Assembly (NCBI RefSeq): GCF_013408525.1 | Contig: NZ_JACBZM010000001.1 | Coordinates: 5,005,212 to 5,069,211, forward strand | Length of the DNA stretch: 64,000 nt | Source of the DNA: Nocardioides aromaticivorans | GTDB lineage: Bacteria; Actinomycetota; Actinomycetes; Propionibacteriales; Nocardioidaceae | Direction of reading: 5' to 3' | Shown here: in pieces, positions 55,576 to 63,166 of the stretch | Position numbering within the stretch: the first letter of the stretch is position 1 | Layout of the letters: each line of letters starts with the position of its first letter | Translations under genes and position numbers: made by a program | The notes under the pieces: generated by a model | Database searches by the model: none | What the model saw: only the letters and a program-made list of their open reading frames with translations | What the model was told of the DNA's origin: nothing

Positions 55576-56079
55576 TCACGTCGCTTGAGGGCGGGTGCCG
55601 CCGTCGTTCTCCCATGTCGCTTCTTCAGACTCCGCTCCCTTGTTGGGGGGACCGGCGCTCGCGGCGACGAGCAGGTCGGCAGCCGAGAGGATGTTGCGTT
55701 CGTCGGTGGCCGCGTCCATCAGGGTCCGTGCGGTCGCGGTGTGCGTGCTGCTGGGGATCACGAGCAGTTCGAGTCGCTCGCGCGAGGAAAGAATGACGGT
55801 CACCAGGTGGGTGTCGTCCTCGGGGAACGAGCCGACCTTGACGAAACCGCGCTGAGCCTTGATCCGGCGGGTGGACGGTCGGTCGGGCTCTGTGTCCCAG
55901 TCGGGCGGGGAGAACAGCAGGCGCGCCGGGCGGCCGATGTTGCTCGGGAAGTTGTCGATCAGGTCGGCCCCCTCGGCCTGGAGGTCGCGCGACTGGGGCC
56001 ACCAGGCACCGTCGAGACGCCGGGTCGATGAGCTGGGGTTGATCGAGATTCTGAGCGGAGCCCGGTCGTTGGTGGTCAT
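55576..56079 (-). CDS. DUF5994 protein, paralogue 1
   Basis: 167 residues. Family marks: LRISINPSSSTRRLDGAWWP, SRDLQAEGADLIDNFPSNIG, LLFSPPDWD, RGFVKVGSFPEDDTHLVTVI and ELLVIPSSTHTATARTLMDA. DUF5994 proteins are small, soluble, actinobacterial and uncharacterised, often beside GAF/ANTAR or stress genes. The ATG has GAAGG upstream and overlaps the desaturase stop by ATGA, so it is the second gene of a desaturase-DUF5994 operon. It is closer to paralogue 3 (61413) than to paralogue 2. Confidence 0.85.
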   Translation of the reverse strand: MTTNDRAPLRISINPSSSTRRLDGAWWPQSRDLQAEGADLIDNFPSNIGRPARLLFSPPDWDTEPDRPSTRRIKAQRGFVKVGSFPEDDTHLVTVILSSRERLELLVIPSSTHTATARTLMDAATDERNILSAADLLVAASAGPPNKGAESEEATWENDGGTRPQAT

Positions 56080-57125
56080 GGCGTTGCCTTCTTTCGTGGT
56101 GCTGACGGTCCACGTACGGCGAGCCCGACCTGGTGGAGGTGCCCCAGCGCCAGTCGGTACGACGCGAGCAGGGTCGTCTCGGCATAGGCGATCCCTCGCT
56201 CCTGGCAGTGCTGGCGCACGACCGGCCGGGCGAGCCTCAGGTTGGGGCGAGGCATGTTGGGGAACAGGTGGTGTTCGATCTGCAGGTTGAGGCCGCCGAG
56301 TGCCAGGTCGATGAACGGGCCGCCGCGGATGTTGCGCGAACAGATCACCTGGCGCAGCAGCGGGTCCGCAGCTTCCTCCGCCGTGGGCACCGGCATTCCC
56401 TTGTGAGACGGGGCGAACGAGCAGCCGAGGTAGACGCCGAGCACCGCCTGGTGGACGACCACGAACACGATCGCCTGGAGCCAGGTCAGGGCGCTGACCA
56501 CGAGCGCCAGGTAGAGCACAAGGTGGACGAACAGCAACAGGCCCTCGGCCGATCGGTGCGCTATGCCGGGGCGCAGCAGCGCGCGCACGCCCTCGGCCCG
56601 CAGGTTGAACCCCTCGAGCGTGAGCAACGGGAAGAACAGGGCGGCCTGGTGCCGGGTCATCCAGGCTGGCCCACCGCGGCGTTCGCCAGCCTGGTCCGCG
56701 CCGAAGACGAACACGCCGGCGGCGACGTCCGGATCTGACTCCAGGTCGTTGGGGTGCGCATGGTGCGCGTCGTGCTTGGCAGTCCACCATCCGTAGCTGA
56801 GGCCGTTGAGCAGGTTGCCGAGGGTCAGGCACAGCGCTGTGGTGAGCCTGCGGCTGCGGACGATCTGGCGATGGGCGGCGTCGTGGGAGAGGAAGGCGAT
56901 CTGCGCCGACACGACACCGAACACGGGCGCGAGCAGGAGAGCCCACCACGAGTCGCGCAGCAGGAAGAGGACCAGCACCAGGACGGCGAGCGCCGCCAGG
57001 GCGAGGGCGCCGAGTCGGGCGTAGAAGGCAGGTCTAGGGTGGAGGAGTCCTCGTCGCCGTATCTCCCGCACCAACTCGCCGTAGTCGCTGCGGAGCACCG
57101 CGCCTCGAGGATCACTGGTCGACAT
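56076..57125 (-). CDS. Membrane fatty-acid desaturase
   Basis: 349 residues with four hydrophobic stretches and three His boxes: HDAAH, HDAHH and (Q)IEHH in GLNLQIEHHLFPNMPR, as in acyl-CoA/acyl-lipid front-end desaturases such as mycobacterial DesA3-like enzymes. It uses a di-iron centre and oxygen to put double bonds in membrane lipids. It lies divergent from the first GAF-ANTAR gene across 100 bp and is coupled to a DUF5994 gene. Cold or membrane-stress control is a reasonable guess from context. Confidence 0.9.
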   Translation of the reverse strand: MSTSDPRGAVLRSDYGELVREIRRRGLLHPRPAFYARLGALALAALAVLVLVLFLLRDSWWALLLAPVFGVVSAQIAFLSHDAAHRQIVRSRRLTTALCLTLGNLLNGLSYGWWTAKHDAHHAHPNDLESDPDVAAGVFVFGADQAGERRGGPAWMTRHQAALFFPLLTLEGFNLRAEGVRALLRPGIAHRSAEGLLLFVHLVLYLALVVSALTWLQAIVFVVVHQAVLGVYLGCSFAPSHKGMPVPTAEEAADPLLRQVICSRNIRGGPFIDLALGGLNLQIEHHLFPNMPRPNLRLARPVVRQHCQERGIAYAETTLLASYRLALGHLHQVGLAVRGPSAPRKKATP

Positions 57126-57225
57126 GACTACTCCCGGATGTCGCAGATCGCGCCGCCGGGGTCCGAGGTGGCCTTATTCGTCGAGGCTACCCCTGCATTC
57201 CTAACGGCAAAGGGGTGAGCACGAC

Positions 57226-57954
57226 GTGACGACGACGACGCAGATCCTCGCGGCCATCGGAGCGCGGCACCGCGACGGAAAGCCATTGACCGACCAGCTG
57301 TGCATCGACTGCGAACAGTCACTCGGGCTGGCCGGTGTGGGGATGACTCTCATGAACGCGGCCGGTCATCAGGCGGTCATTGGTACGTCGGGCGCCGTCG
57401 CCTCTCGTCTTGAGGAGATCCAGTTCGATCTTGGCGAGGGCCCGAGCCTCGACGCCTCGCGCTACGACCGCACGGTCGGCAGCGACGACCTCGGTGACGG
57501 AGTGCTGCTGCGCTGGCCGGCTTTCGCCCCGGCCGCGCTGGCTGCTGGGGTCAGAGCCGTCACCGCGGTCCCGCTCAGCGTCGGCGGGGTCCGGCTCGGC
57601 AGCCTGAGCATGTACCGCTCCGCCCCCGGCCGACTCGACGTACAGCAGCAGACGGCCGCACAGGCCTACGGGGGCGCTGCCGTCGTCGTGCTCCTCCATC
57701 TGCAGGACCGGATCCCGTCCGTAGATCTCACCCGCGACGCCCTGCACCCCGACCTCGGTGCTCCGGTGGCCCACCGCGCCGAGATCCACCAAGCGACGGG
57801 CTTCCTCTCCGTCAAAGCGTCGGTCGGCATGACCGAGGCACTGCTTCTCCTGCGCGCCCACGCCTTCGCCGCAGACCGCTCACTGCTCGACGTTGCCCGC
57901 GACGTCCTCGCGGGACGGCTGCGCATCCACCCAGAGGAGAGCGAAGATGATTGA
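57226..57954 (+). CDS. GAF-ANTAR RNA-binding regulator 1
   Basis: 242 residues from GTG. A GAF sensor domain (LCIDCEQSLGLAGVGMTLMN, DLGEGPSLDASRYDRTVGSD, AVTAVPLSVGGVRLGSLSMY) is followed by an ANTAR domain (AEIHQATGFLSVKASVGMTE, LLLLRAHAFAADRSLLDVAR, then DVLAGRLRI). ANTAR proteins bind paired hexaloop hairpins in nascent RNA and prevent termination. It lies 50 bp before a second GAF-ANTAR gene. No hexaloop target was found by eye. Confidence 0.88.
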   Translation: MTTTTQILAAIGARHRDGKPLTDQLCIDCEQSLGLAGVGMTLMNAAGHQAVIGTSGAVASRLEEIQFDLGEGPSLDASRYDRTVGSDDLGDGVLLRWPAFAPAALAAGVRAVTAVPLSVGGVRLGSLSMYRSAPGRLDVQQQTAAQAYGGAAVVVLLHLQDRIPSVDLTRDALHPDLGAPVAHRAEIHQATGFLSVKASVGMTEALLLLRAHAFAADRSLLDVARDVLAGRLRIHPEESEDD

Positions 57955-58004
57955 CACAGACACGGCCCGCCAGGCCCTGGTCCGCGACAGTGGAGGCGAA
58001 GACC

Positions 58005-58727
58005 ATGACAAGTGAGCAAAGGCTGGCGCAGGTCTTCGTCGAGCTCGCCGACACCCTCGTCGACGAGTTCGACACGCTCGACTTCCTCTCCACCCTGACC
58101 GAGCGGAGCGTCGAGTTGCTCAATGCCGATGCCGCCGGCGTGATCCTGGCCGACGCCCGCGGCGTCCTGCACGTGGTGGCCTCCACGAGCGACCGGGCCC
58201 AGCTCCTCGAGCTCCTCGAACTGCAAAACGACGAGGGCCCGTGTCTCGACTGCTTCCAGAGCGCGCGTCCGGTCGTCAACGTGGGCGGCGGCGAGTCCCG
58301 GGAGCGGTGGCCGCGGTTCAGCACAGCCCTCGCCGAGGTCGGCTTCGCGTCAGCCCACGCGATCCCCCTGCGCCTACGCGACTCCGTGGTCGGTGCGATG
58401 AACCTGTTCTGCGCGGCCGACTCCCACCTGAGCGAGGACGACGTCGCCATGGGCCAAGCGCTCGCTGACATCGCGACCATCGGGCTCCTCCAGGAGCGCG
58501 CCGTCCGCCAGTCCGGGCTGATCGCCGAGCAACTCCAGACCGCACTCGACAACAGGGTCCTGATCGAGCAGGCCAAGGGAGTGCTCATGGCAAGCGCCGA
58601 GATCGACGTCGACCAAGCATTCCGGTTGATGCGCGACTACAGCCGCCGCAACAACCACCCGGTCAAGGACGTCGCCCGCCAGGTCGTGACCCGCACCCTG
58701 AGCGTGGAGCACCTACGCCGCTCCTGA
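58005..58727 (+). CDS. GAF-ANTAR RNA-binding regulator 2
   Basis: 240 residues from ATG 58005 (SD GGAGG 8 nt upstream; longer TTG and GTG options exist). GAF: LSTLTERSVELLNADAAGVI, DEGPCLDCFQSARPVVNV, SAHAIPLRLRDSVVGAMNLF. ANTAR: LDNRVLIEQAKGVLMASAEI, then DQAFRLMRDYSRRNNHPVKD. It is more typical of the family than its neighbour, from which it is clearly diverged, so they are not a recent duplication. Confidence 0.92.
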   Translation: MTSEQRLAQVFVELADTLVDEFDTLDFLSTLTERSVELLNADAAGVILADARGVLHVVASTSDRAQLLELLELQNDEGPCLDCFQSARPVVNVGGGESRERWPRFSTALAEVGFASAHAIPLRLRDSVVGAMNLFCAADSHLSEDDVAMGQALADIATIGLLQERAVRQSGLIAEQLQTALDNRVLIEQAKGVLMASAEIDVDQAFRLMRDYSRRNNHPVKDVARQVVTRTLSVEHLRRS

Positions 58728-58882
58728 CGCGGCGCGAACCTGATCGAAACAGCAACCATCTGAGACAGCTCATCGGGGTGCAGCTCGTCAAAAAGCGGTT
58801 CTCTCCGCCCGCAACGTCGCGGCTCATCACCGCATCCAGCGTCGATACCGGATCACTACGCCCGGCACCGCTTGATCCCACC

Positions 58883-59128
58883 TCACGCGTACTGCCCAGT
58901 CGAGCTCCTCGTCTCCTCGGCCGCCGTGTCGAGGACGACGGCCGCCGCGACCCGGGCCCACGACACCACCAGAGTTGCTTCGTTGTCCGAGCCAGGATCG
59001 AGGACATTCAGCACTCCGGTCGTCTCGTTGCCGACCTGGGAGATCTGCGACCGGACGTCGTCCTCCATGCCCACGGCGATCCTCCACCGCTGGGTCCAGC
59101 CGCTCCCGTAAAGCATCAGGTAGGACAC
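58883..59128 (-). CDS. Small protein, 81 residues, coupled to DUF5994 paralogue 2
   Basis: GTG 59128 has a strong SD (AGGAGG, 8 nt) that overlaps the DUF5994 stop at 59133, so it is the second gene of that unit. Contents: SYLMLYGSGWTQRWRIAVGM, then DDVRSQISQVG, VLNVLDPGSDNEATLVVSWA and AAAVVLDTAAEE. It looks like a small alpha/beta domain with no membrane helix. The family was not recognised. Confidence 0.65.
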   Translation of the reverse strand: MSYLMLYGSGWTQRWRIAVGMEDDVRSQISQVGNETTGVLNVLDPGSDNEATLVVSWARVAAAVVLDTAAEETRSSTGQYA

Positions 59129-59132
59129 GGCG

Positions 59133-59675
59133 CTACCCTCCTGACCTTGCTGGGTGGAATGACGGTGCCACGGCGTGGGGCCCCCACCATGTCGTGCCGT
59201 TGTCGGTCCAACGATCAGCAGGATCGACATCGGGATGTTCTGTGACAAGGTCAAGAATGTCCGCAGCGCAATGCTTGTCTCCGTGCGTCGACGCGGCCAG
59301 CAGAGCTTCCGCGCCCTGGTCATCAGTGAAGTCGGGCGGGACCACGAGCAGGTAGAACACGGCTCGCTCTGCTGTCTTGAGCCTCACGACGTGATCGTCG
59401 GCTTGGGGAAGCCAACCCACCTTCACATAACCATCGGCGACAGCGACACGCGGCGGTGCCACGGCCCAATCCGGGCGCGACACCGAGGCCCACCCCACCT
59501 TGCCTAACCGCGCCGGGAAGTGGTCGACCAGATCGGCCAACTCGACCACCAGGTCGTGGCTACGAGGCCACCATCCGCCATCCACACGGTCGCGTCCGGG
59601 GTGGTCCACCATCCGGAGTCGCAACGAACCACGCGCGGGCGAGGAAGCATGGACGGGATTGTTCGACGTCGTCAT
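59133..59675 (-). CDS. DUF5994 protein, paralogue 2
   Basis: 180 residues. LRLRMVDHPGRDRVDGGWWP, HDLVVELADLVDHFPARLG, SRPDWAV, GYVKVGWLPQADDHVVRLKT and YLLVVPPDFTDDQGAEALL follow the DUF5994 pattern but diverge from paralogues 1 and 3 in the C-terminal third. Purine-rich GAGAGGCGG precedes the ATG. Its transcript continues into the 81-residue gene. It faces the response-regulator gene across 330 bp. Confidence 0.85.
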   Translation of the reverse strand: MTTSNNPVHASSPARGSLRLRMVDHPGRDRVDGGWWPRSHDLVVELADLVDHFPARLGKVGWASVSRPDWAVAPPRVAVADGYVKVGWLPQADDHVVRLKTAERAVFYLLVVPPDFTDDQGAEALLAASTHGDKHCAADILDLVTEHPDVDPADRWTDNGTTWWGPHAVAPSFHPARSGG

Positions 59676-60008
59676 GACGTCCGCCTCTCGGGCTGCTCCA
59701 CGCCGGTAGGTTCCGGAACTGGGCAGTCACCACCACTCTACGCCTGACTGACCAACCGCGCGGTGGAGCGGACAGAGCCCAGACTGGCAGGCCGCGCCTC
59801 CTGCTCGGGAGTGCCCGTCGGGTAGATACTCCTCACCGTCCCTGAGAGCGATGGCATGACCCAGTTCCGCACCCCCCGGACAGACCCTGCCTTGAACCCG
59901 ACGCTCCGCGAGCTCCTAGCGCACGGTGAACTGAGGTGATATGAAGGTCGATACAGACCCGCCTGGACCCCGCGAGTTTCTTCGTGTTGGAACGCCAGGG
60001 GGAATCAC
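59676..60008. other. 333-bp divergent intergenic region
   Basis: No gene is seen. It contains a short palindrome GTTCCGGAAC near 59709-59718 upstream of DUF5994 paralogue 2, and a TTGAAC followed about 18 bp later by CTAGCG (near 59890-59920) that could be a plus-strand promoter for the regulator at 60009. The latter is weak. Confidence 0.35.
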
Positions 60009-60836
60009 ATGTCCGAGCTTTCGGGGCCAACGCCGACGACAACTGGTCGATCCCCACAACCAGAACGCGTTCCGCCCCATCACGCTTTGCGACACGGCGC
60101 GACGACCGCGGACGCAGTGCGGCACGGCCACAACCGGCGACCTGTGCGGATCACCGTCATCGACCCTCACGTTCTCTTCGCTCACTCTCTCGCGATGGCA
60201 CTGGACCCCGAGGGCTTCATCGTCACGGTGATCGACCCTGGTGAGCAGCACGCGTCGCTGGCCACCGTGCTGGCCGCCGCACTACGTAGCGCTGGACGGC
60301 TCGTACTACTCGAGCATCGCCTGGGGCCGGTGGGCGACGGACTCCGACTCGTCGCCCCACTGGCTGCATCCGGGGCGACAGTGGTGCTCCTGACCGACAC
60401 CACCGACCGGGCCCGATGGGGGGCTGCGATACACTTGGGCGCGAAGGACGTCCTGCACAAGACGTGCTCACTGGAGGAACTGGCGGATACGGCCCGACGA
60501 GTCCGTGACGGCCTGCCTCTGATGAGCCGAGAACAGCGCGCGACCTTGATCGAGACAGCACGCGCCGACGGGGACGAGTCGCGGGCCACACGAGTCCGAC
60601 TCGACCGGCTGACCCTACGCGAGATGGAGATCCTCGGCGCACTGATGAACGGCGAACCGGTCCAAGAGATCGCCCGCACGAACGTCGTCGCCGTGGCAAC
60701 GGTGCGGAGCCAGGTCAAGTCGATCCTGACCAAACTCGAGCTGCAATCACAGATCGCAGCCGTCGGCGCCGCTCACCGAGCAGCCTGGCGCCCACCCAGC
60801 TCGCCCCGGAACCCACCGCGGGTGTCGCCGGCATGA
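60009..60836 (+). CDS. NarL/LuxR-type response regulator with an atypical receiver
   Basis: 275 residues after the SD GGGGGA. An unusual hydrophilic N-terminal extension (about 45 residues) precedes a receiver-like domain (ITVIDPHVLFAHSLAMALDP), with LLTDTTDRARW and LGAKDVLHKTCSLEELADT. The expected phospho-acceptor Asp is replaced by Glu102 in LVLLEHRLGPVGDG. The C-terminal LuxR helix-turn-helix is typical (LTLREMEILGALMNGEPVQE, VAVATVRSQVKSILTKLELQ). No sensor kinase is adjacent. The Glu suggests phosphorylation-independent activity. It overlaps a tiny membrane-peptide gene. Confidence 0.85.
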   Translation: MSELSGPTPTTTGRSPQPERVPPHHALRHGATTADAVRHGHNRRPVRITVIDPHVLFAHSLAMALDPEGFIVTVIDPGEQHASLATVLAAALRSAGRLVLLEHRLGPVGDGLRLVAPLAASGATVVLLTDTTDRARWGAAIHLGAKDVLHKTCSLEELADTARRVRDGLPLMSREQRATLIETARADGDESRATRVRLDRLTLREMEILGALMNGEPVQEIARTNVVAVATVRSQVKSILTKLELQSQIAAVGAAHRAAWRPPSSPRNPPRVSPA

Positions 60837-60916
60837 CCACCTGGCTATGGATCCTGGGAGCTCTCCTGTGGGCCGCGATCATCGCCACCGCCTGGATCTC
60901 GATCGCCAGCGCATGA
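60833..60916 (+). CDS. 27-residue single-helix membrane peptide
   Basis: ATG 60833 overlaps the regulator stop (ATGA), so it would be made by coupled translation. The peptide is hydrophobic throughout (starts MTTWLWILGALLWAAI, ends ATAWISIASA) with four Trp and no charged residue, so it is one transmembrane helix. All codons are consistent with the neighbours. Such microproteins often bind a larger membrane protein; the LapA-like protein next door is a candidate partner. Confidence 0.6.
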   Translation: MTTWLWILGALLWAAIIATAWISIASA

Positions 60917-60984
60917 ACCGGGCGAACCGAGCGACCAGGTGACCTGGTGAACCGAATGAGGAAGCCCCTAGGACTGGACCGACC

Positions 60985-61347
60985 TTGACCACCGGACCCA
61001 TGCCACCGAGCAGCGACCGGACCCCACCCACCAGGAACCCTACGCACCCCGAGCCCCGGCCGGCGGCCAGGCCACGGCGGCTCCGCACCACCCGCCTCAG
61101 CGCTGCCTGGGTCGCCGTTGGCATCGCGCTCGTACTTCTCCTACTGCTGATCATCTTCATGCTCCAGAACTCGACGAACGTCGACGTTCGGTTCCTTGGC
61201 ACCGACGGGCAGATCCCTCTCGGGCTCGCCATGCTGATCGCAGCCGTCGGCGGAGGCGCCGTAGTGGCTGTCGTCGGGATCGGTCGCATCACCCAGCTGC
61301 GTCTCAAGCTCCGCCGAAACAGACGCGACAAGGTGGAGCGCGACTGA
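60985..61347 (+). CDS. LapA-domain (DUF1049) membrane protein
   Basis: 120 residues from TTG 60985, or 115 from ATG 61000. A Pro/Arg-rich cytoplasmic N-terminus is followed by two membrane helices: SAAWVAVGIALVLLLLLIIF with MLQNSTNVDVRFLG, the LapA hallmark, then IPLGLAMLIAAVGGGAVVAV. A basic tail follows (RLKLRRNRRDKVERD). In Gammaproteobacteria LapA works with LapB in lipopolysaccharide control. In actinobacteria the family is uncharacterised. Confidence 0.85.
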   Translation: MTTGPMPPSSDRTPPTRNPTHPEPRPAARPRRLRTTRLSAAWVAVGIALVLLLLLIIFMLQNSTNVDVRFLGTDGQIPLGLAMLIAAVGGGAVVAVVGIGRITQLRLKLRRNRRDKVERD

Positions 61348-61412
61348 ACGTGGCATTCGCAAGTCTCCCGGCAAACGGCTACCGTGCCACCGGAGATCGG
61401 GACCTGCCGAGG

Positions 61413-61946
61413 CTAGGAGAGATCACGCTCCCCAGCGCCGCCGTCGTCTTCCCACACACCCACCTCGAAGGGCACAACGCCGCCGAAGTGGCTACGCGCC
61501 GTCTCGAGGAGAACACTTGCCGAACTCACGTTCCGCTCGTCAGCGGCTCGACGCATCAGATCCTCAGCGACATCGATCTCCGTCCCGCTGGGAATCACGA
61601 GCAGATGAAGGCGCTCCCCCGAGGACGTCACGACGATCAGCAGATGCGTATCGTCGGTCGGAAAGGCGCCAACTGGGACGGTGCCATGGCTCGCCGTGAT
61701 CACGCGCTCCGAAGCACCCTCCGCGACGGCGTCCCAGTCCGGTCGGGAGAAGAGCAGTCGGGAAGGCAGACCGACCAAGCCGGGGAGGTGGTCGACCAAG
61801 TCAGCACACTCGATCTGGAGGTCTCGCGACTGGGGCCACCACGCGCCGTCGAGCGGACCCGACGGAAACCCATTGTCGAGCAGGATCCGCAATGGAACCC
61901 TCGCAGTCGGCCGGAACGCCGGCTCGGATGGATCAGATGCAATCAT
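61413..61946 (-). CDS. DUF5994 protein, paralogue 3
   Basis: 177 residues from ATG 61946 (GTG 61949 adjacent), with GGGAGGG just upstream. LDGAWWPQSRDLQIECADLV, LLFSRPDWD, VPVGAFPTDDTHLLIVVTSS and LHLLVIPSGTEIDVAEDLM. It is nearly colinear with paralogue 1, sharing DGAWWPQSRDLQ, DDTHL and DERN. It is monocistronic here and converges on the LapA-like gene. Confidence 0.85.
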   Translation of the reverse strand: MIASDPSEPAFRPTARVPLRILLDNGFPSGPLDGAWWPQSRDLQIECADLVDHLPGLVGLPSRLLFSRPDWDAVAEGASERVITASHGTVPVGAFPTDDTHLLIVVTSSGERLHLLVIPSGTEIDVAEDLMRRAADERNVSSASVLLETARSHFGGVVPFEVGVWEDDGGAGERDLS

Positions 61947-61949
61947 CAC

Positions 61950-62295
61950 GCCCTCCCGGTCCAGGGAGACTCTGCCTATCCCGGCCAGGCCCCGGACTCC
62001 ACCACGTTACTCCGCTCCATCCCGGATCGCACACGCGTGGACGATCTCCCAAACGTGATGTTGGCCGGTGGAATCATTGCGGCAGAACGAAGGCCCGGCG
62101 AGTCCCAGCGGAGTTTACGTAGACCGCATGGTGCGAGGGTGGAGCGTCTGGCCTTTGAGCCGAAGGGCTGGCTCCTCAACTACCTGCGAGCCTTTGATCT
62201 TGGTGTCGTCGGGCACGACGGTGCGCAGCCAGCCAGCAGTTCTTCGCTTAGTTGGGCTCGCGGCTGCGATTCGGCGTCGCCTTCGCCGGCAGTCT
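61950..62295. other. Gene-poor stretch upstream of DUF5994 paralogue 3
   Basis: About 345 bp with AT-richer composition than the rest of the window and no convincing reading frame. It may hold the promoter of the minus-strand DUF5994 gene. Nothing else is recognised. Confidence 0.4.
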
Positions 62296-62498
62296 ATGCG
62301 GGACGACGACCAGGTCGTGGACTCCCGCACGACAGGTCAACCCGACCTCATGAACATGCGTCGCATCCTTCTCGTCGCGATCGCGGCCTTGGAACCGTCG
62401 CATTCGGCACCTTGGGCCTCTTCGACGCACCGCCGGGGTCAGTCGCGTACGCAGCCATTGCGAGCACAATGACGCTGTTGAGCATCGCGCTTCTTTGA
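62296..62498 (+). pseudogene. Frameshifted small membrane-protein gene
   Basis: From ATG 62296 (or 62350) one frame reads MRDDDQVVDSRTTGQPDLMN and MRRILLVAIAAL. Near 62390 the protein-like signal moves to another frame and continues GTVAFGTLGLFDAPPGSVAY, then AAIASTMTLLSIALL to TGA 62496-62498. Joining them with a one-base correction at TTGGAACC would give one protein of about 68 residues with two membrane helices. It could be a broken gene or a sequencing slip. Confidence 0.45.
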
Positions 62499-62551
62499 GT
62501 GCCCGTCGGGACCATCCGCGAGACACGAACCCCCGTTAACGTGCCGTGCTG

Positions 62552-62575
62552 CGGTTCAGCGTTGTCGCTGAACCG
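62552..62575. terminator. Hairpin after the frameshifted gene
   Basis: CGGTTCAGCG (62552-62561), TTGT loop, CGCTGAACCG (62566-62575): a perfect 10-bp stem 54 bp after the TGA at 62498. Confidence 0.6.
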
Positions 62576-62592
62576 ATCTCGACTACGACTAG

Positions 62593-62727
62593 CCAGTCAG
62601 GTTCGCGCAGTTCGAGATCACGGTCATGAACGGGACCCGCGAGGTCTACGAGCTCCAGCCTGCCGAGCTCACCACGGCGGAAGGGCTGCTCGGGCACCCG
62701 GTCCGGCAGGTCCTCGCCCACTACTGA
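62593..62727 (+). pseudogene. C-terminal remnant of an unidentified gene
   Basis: After an in-frame TAG at 62590 the sequence reads PVRFAQFEITVMNGTREVYE, then LQPAELTTAEGLLGHPVRQV and a short tail, to TGA 62727. Codons have the strong GC3 bias of real genes in this genome, but there is no normal start or upstream part. It could be translated from ATG 62626 as a 33-residue peptide, but a truncated gene is more likely. Confidence 0.4.
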
Positions 62728-62844
62728 CGCCCCGTGGGCCAGTAGTGGGACGACCCTTTGGTCCGGCCACCCATTCGGCGTACCGTGGTGGTTCAGTCAA
62801 CCCGGCTCCCTGGCACCGAACCGGTCTAACCCGGAAGGTGATCC

Positions 62845-63108
62845 ATGAGCGAGCGTCTCGAGGTCCACGTCCCCATCAGGCTCGCGATCGAGCACTCCGA
62901 CGTCGCCGAGGTGCGTGCTGGCGCCTTCGCCACCAAGACCGAGGCCGAGAAGGTCCTCGACTACTGGCGCGCCGTCGGCCACACCAGCCCGATGGGGATC
63001 CGTACCCTCCCCGTCTGGGGTACGGCGGACGAGTGGATCGCCGCGGGCGCGATCGCTGCCAGTGGCGAGCCGTCGCCGGAGCCGGCGCCGCCGGCCGCCG
63101 TCGGCTGA
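62845..63108 (+). CDS. Small hypothetical protein, 87 residues
   Basis: ATG with the SD GGAAGG. SERLEVHVPIRLAIEHSDVA, FATKTEAEKVLDYWRAVGHT and GIRTLPVWGTADEWIAAGAI look like a small soluble alpha/beta domain with a Pro/Ala tail. No family was recognised. It lies 58 bp before the hydrolase and may share its transcript. Confidence 0.65.
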   Translation: MSERLEVHVPIRLAIEHSDVAEVRAGAFATKTEAEKVLDYWRAVGHTSPMGIRTLPVWGTADEWIAAGAIAASGEPSPEPAPPAAVG

Positions 63109-63129
63109 GGAACCACCCGCTGGGCACCA

Positions 63130-63156
63130 CCCACGTGATCACGACGCACACGTGGG
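63130..63156. promoter_or_regulatory. Inverted repeat overlapping the hydrolase ribosome site
   Basis: CCCACGTG (63130-63137) and CACGTGGG (63149-63156), 11 bp apart. The right arm overlaps the SD GGGAGG of the hydrolase gene. It could be a repressor site or an RNA hairpin that hides the ribosome site. Confidence 0.45.
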
Positions 63157-63166
63157 AGGTTGCTGG

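Noticed and set aside
59820..59830. Stress sigma-B-type promoter (GGGTAG)
   Set aside because: No GTTT-like -35 at the proper distance, and no gene in the right orientation nearby.
55576..61946. ANTAR RNA targets (paired hexaloop hairpins) near the GAF-ANTAR genes
   Set aside because: No pair of stems with six-base loops carrying A1 and G4 was found by eye. A covariance-model search would be needed to decide.
59809..62510. A 14-bp direct repeat GAGTGCCCGTCGGG at 59809 and 62497
   Set aside because: A match of this length is expected by chance in 64 kb of GC-rich DNA, and the flanks do not match.
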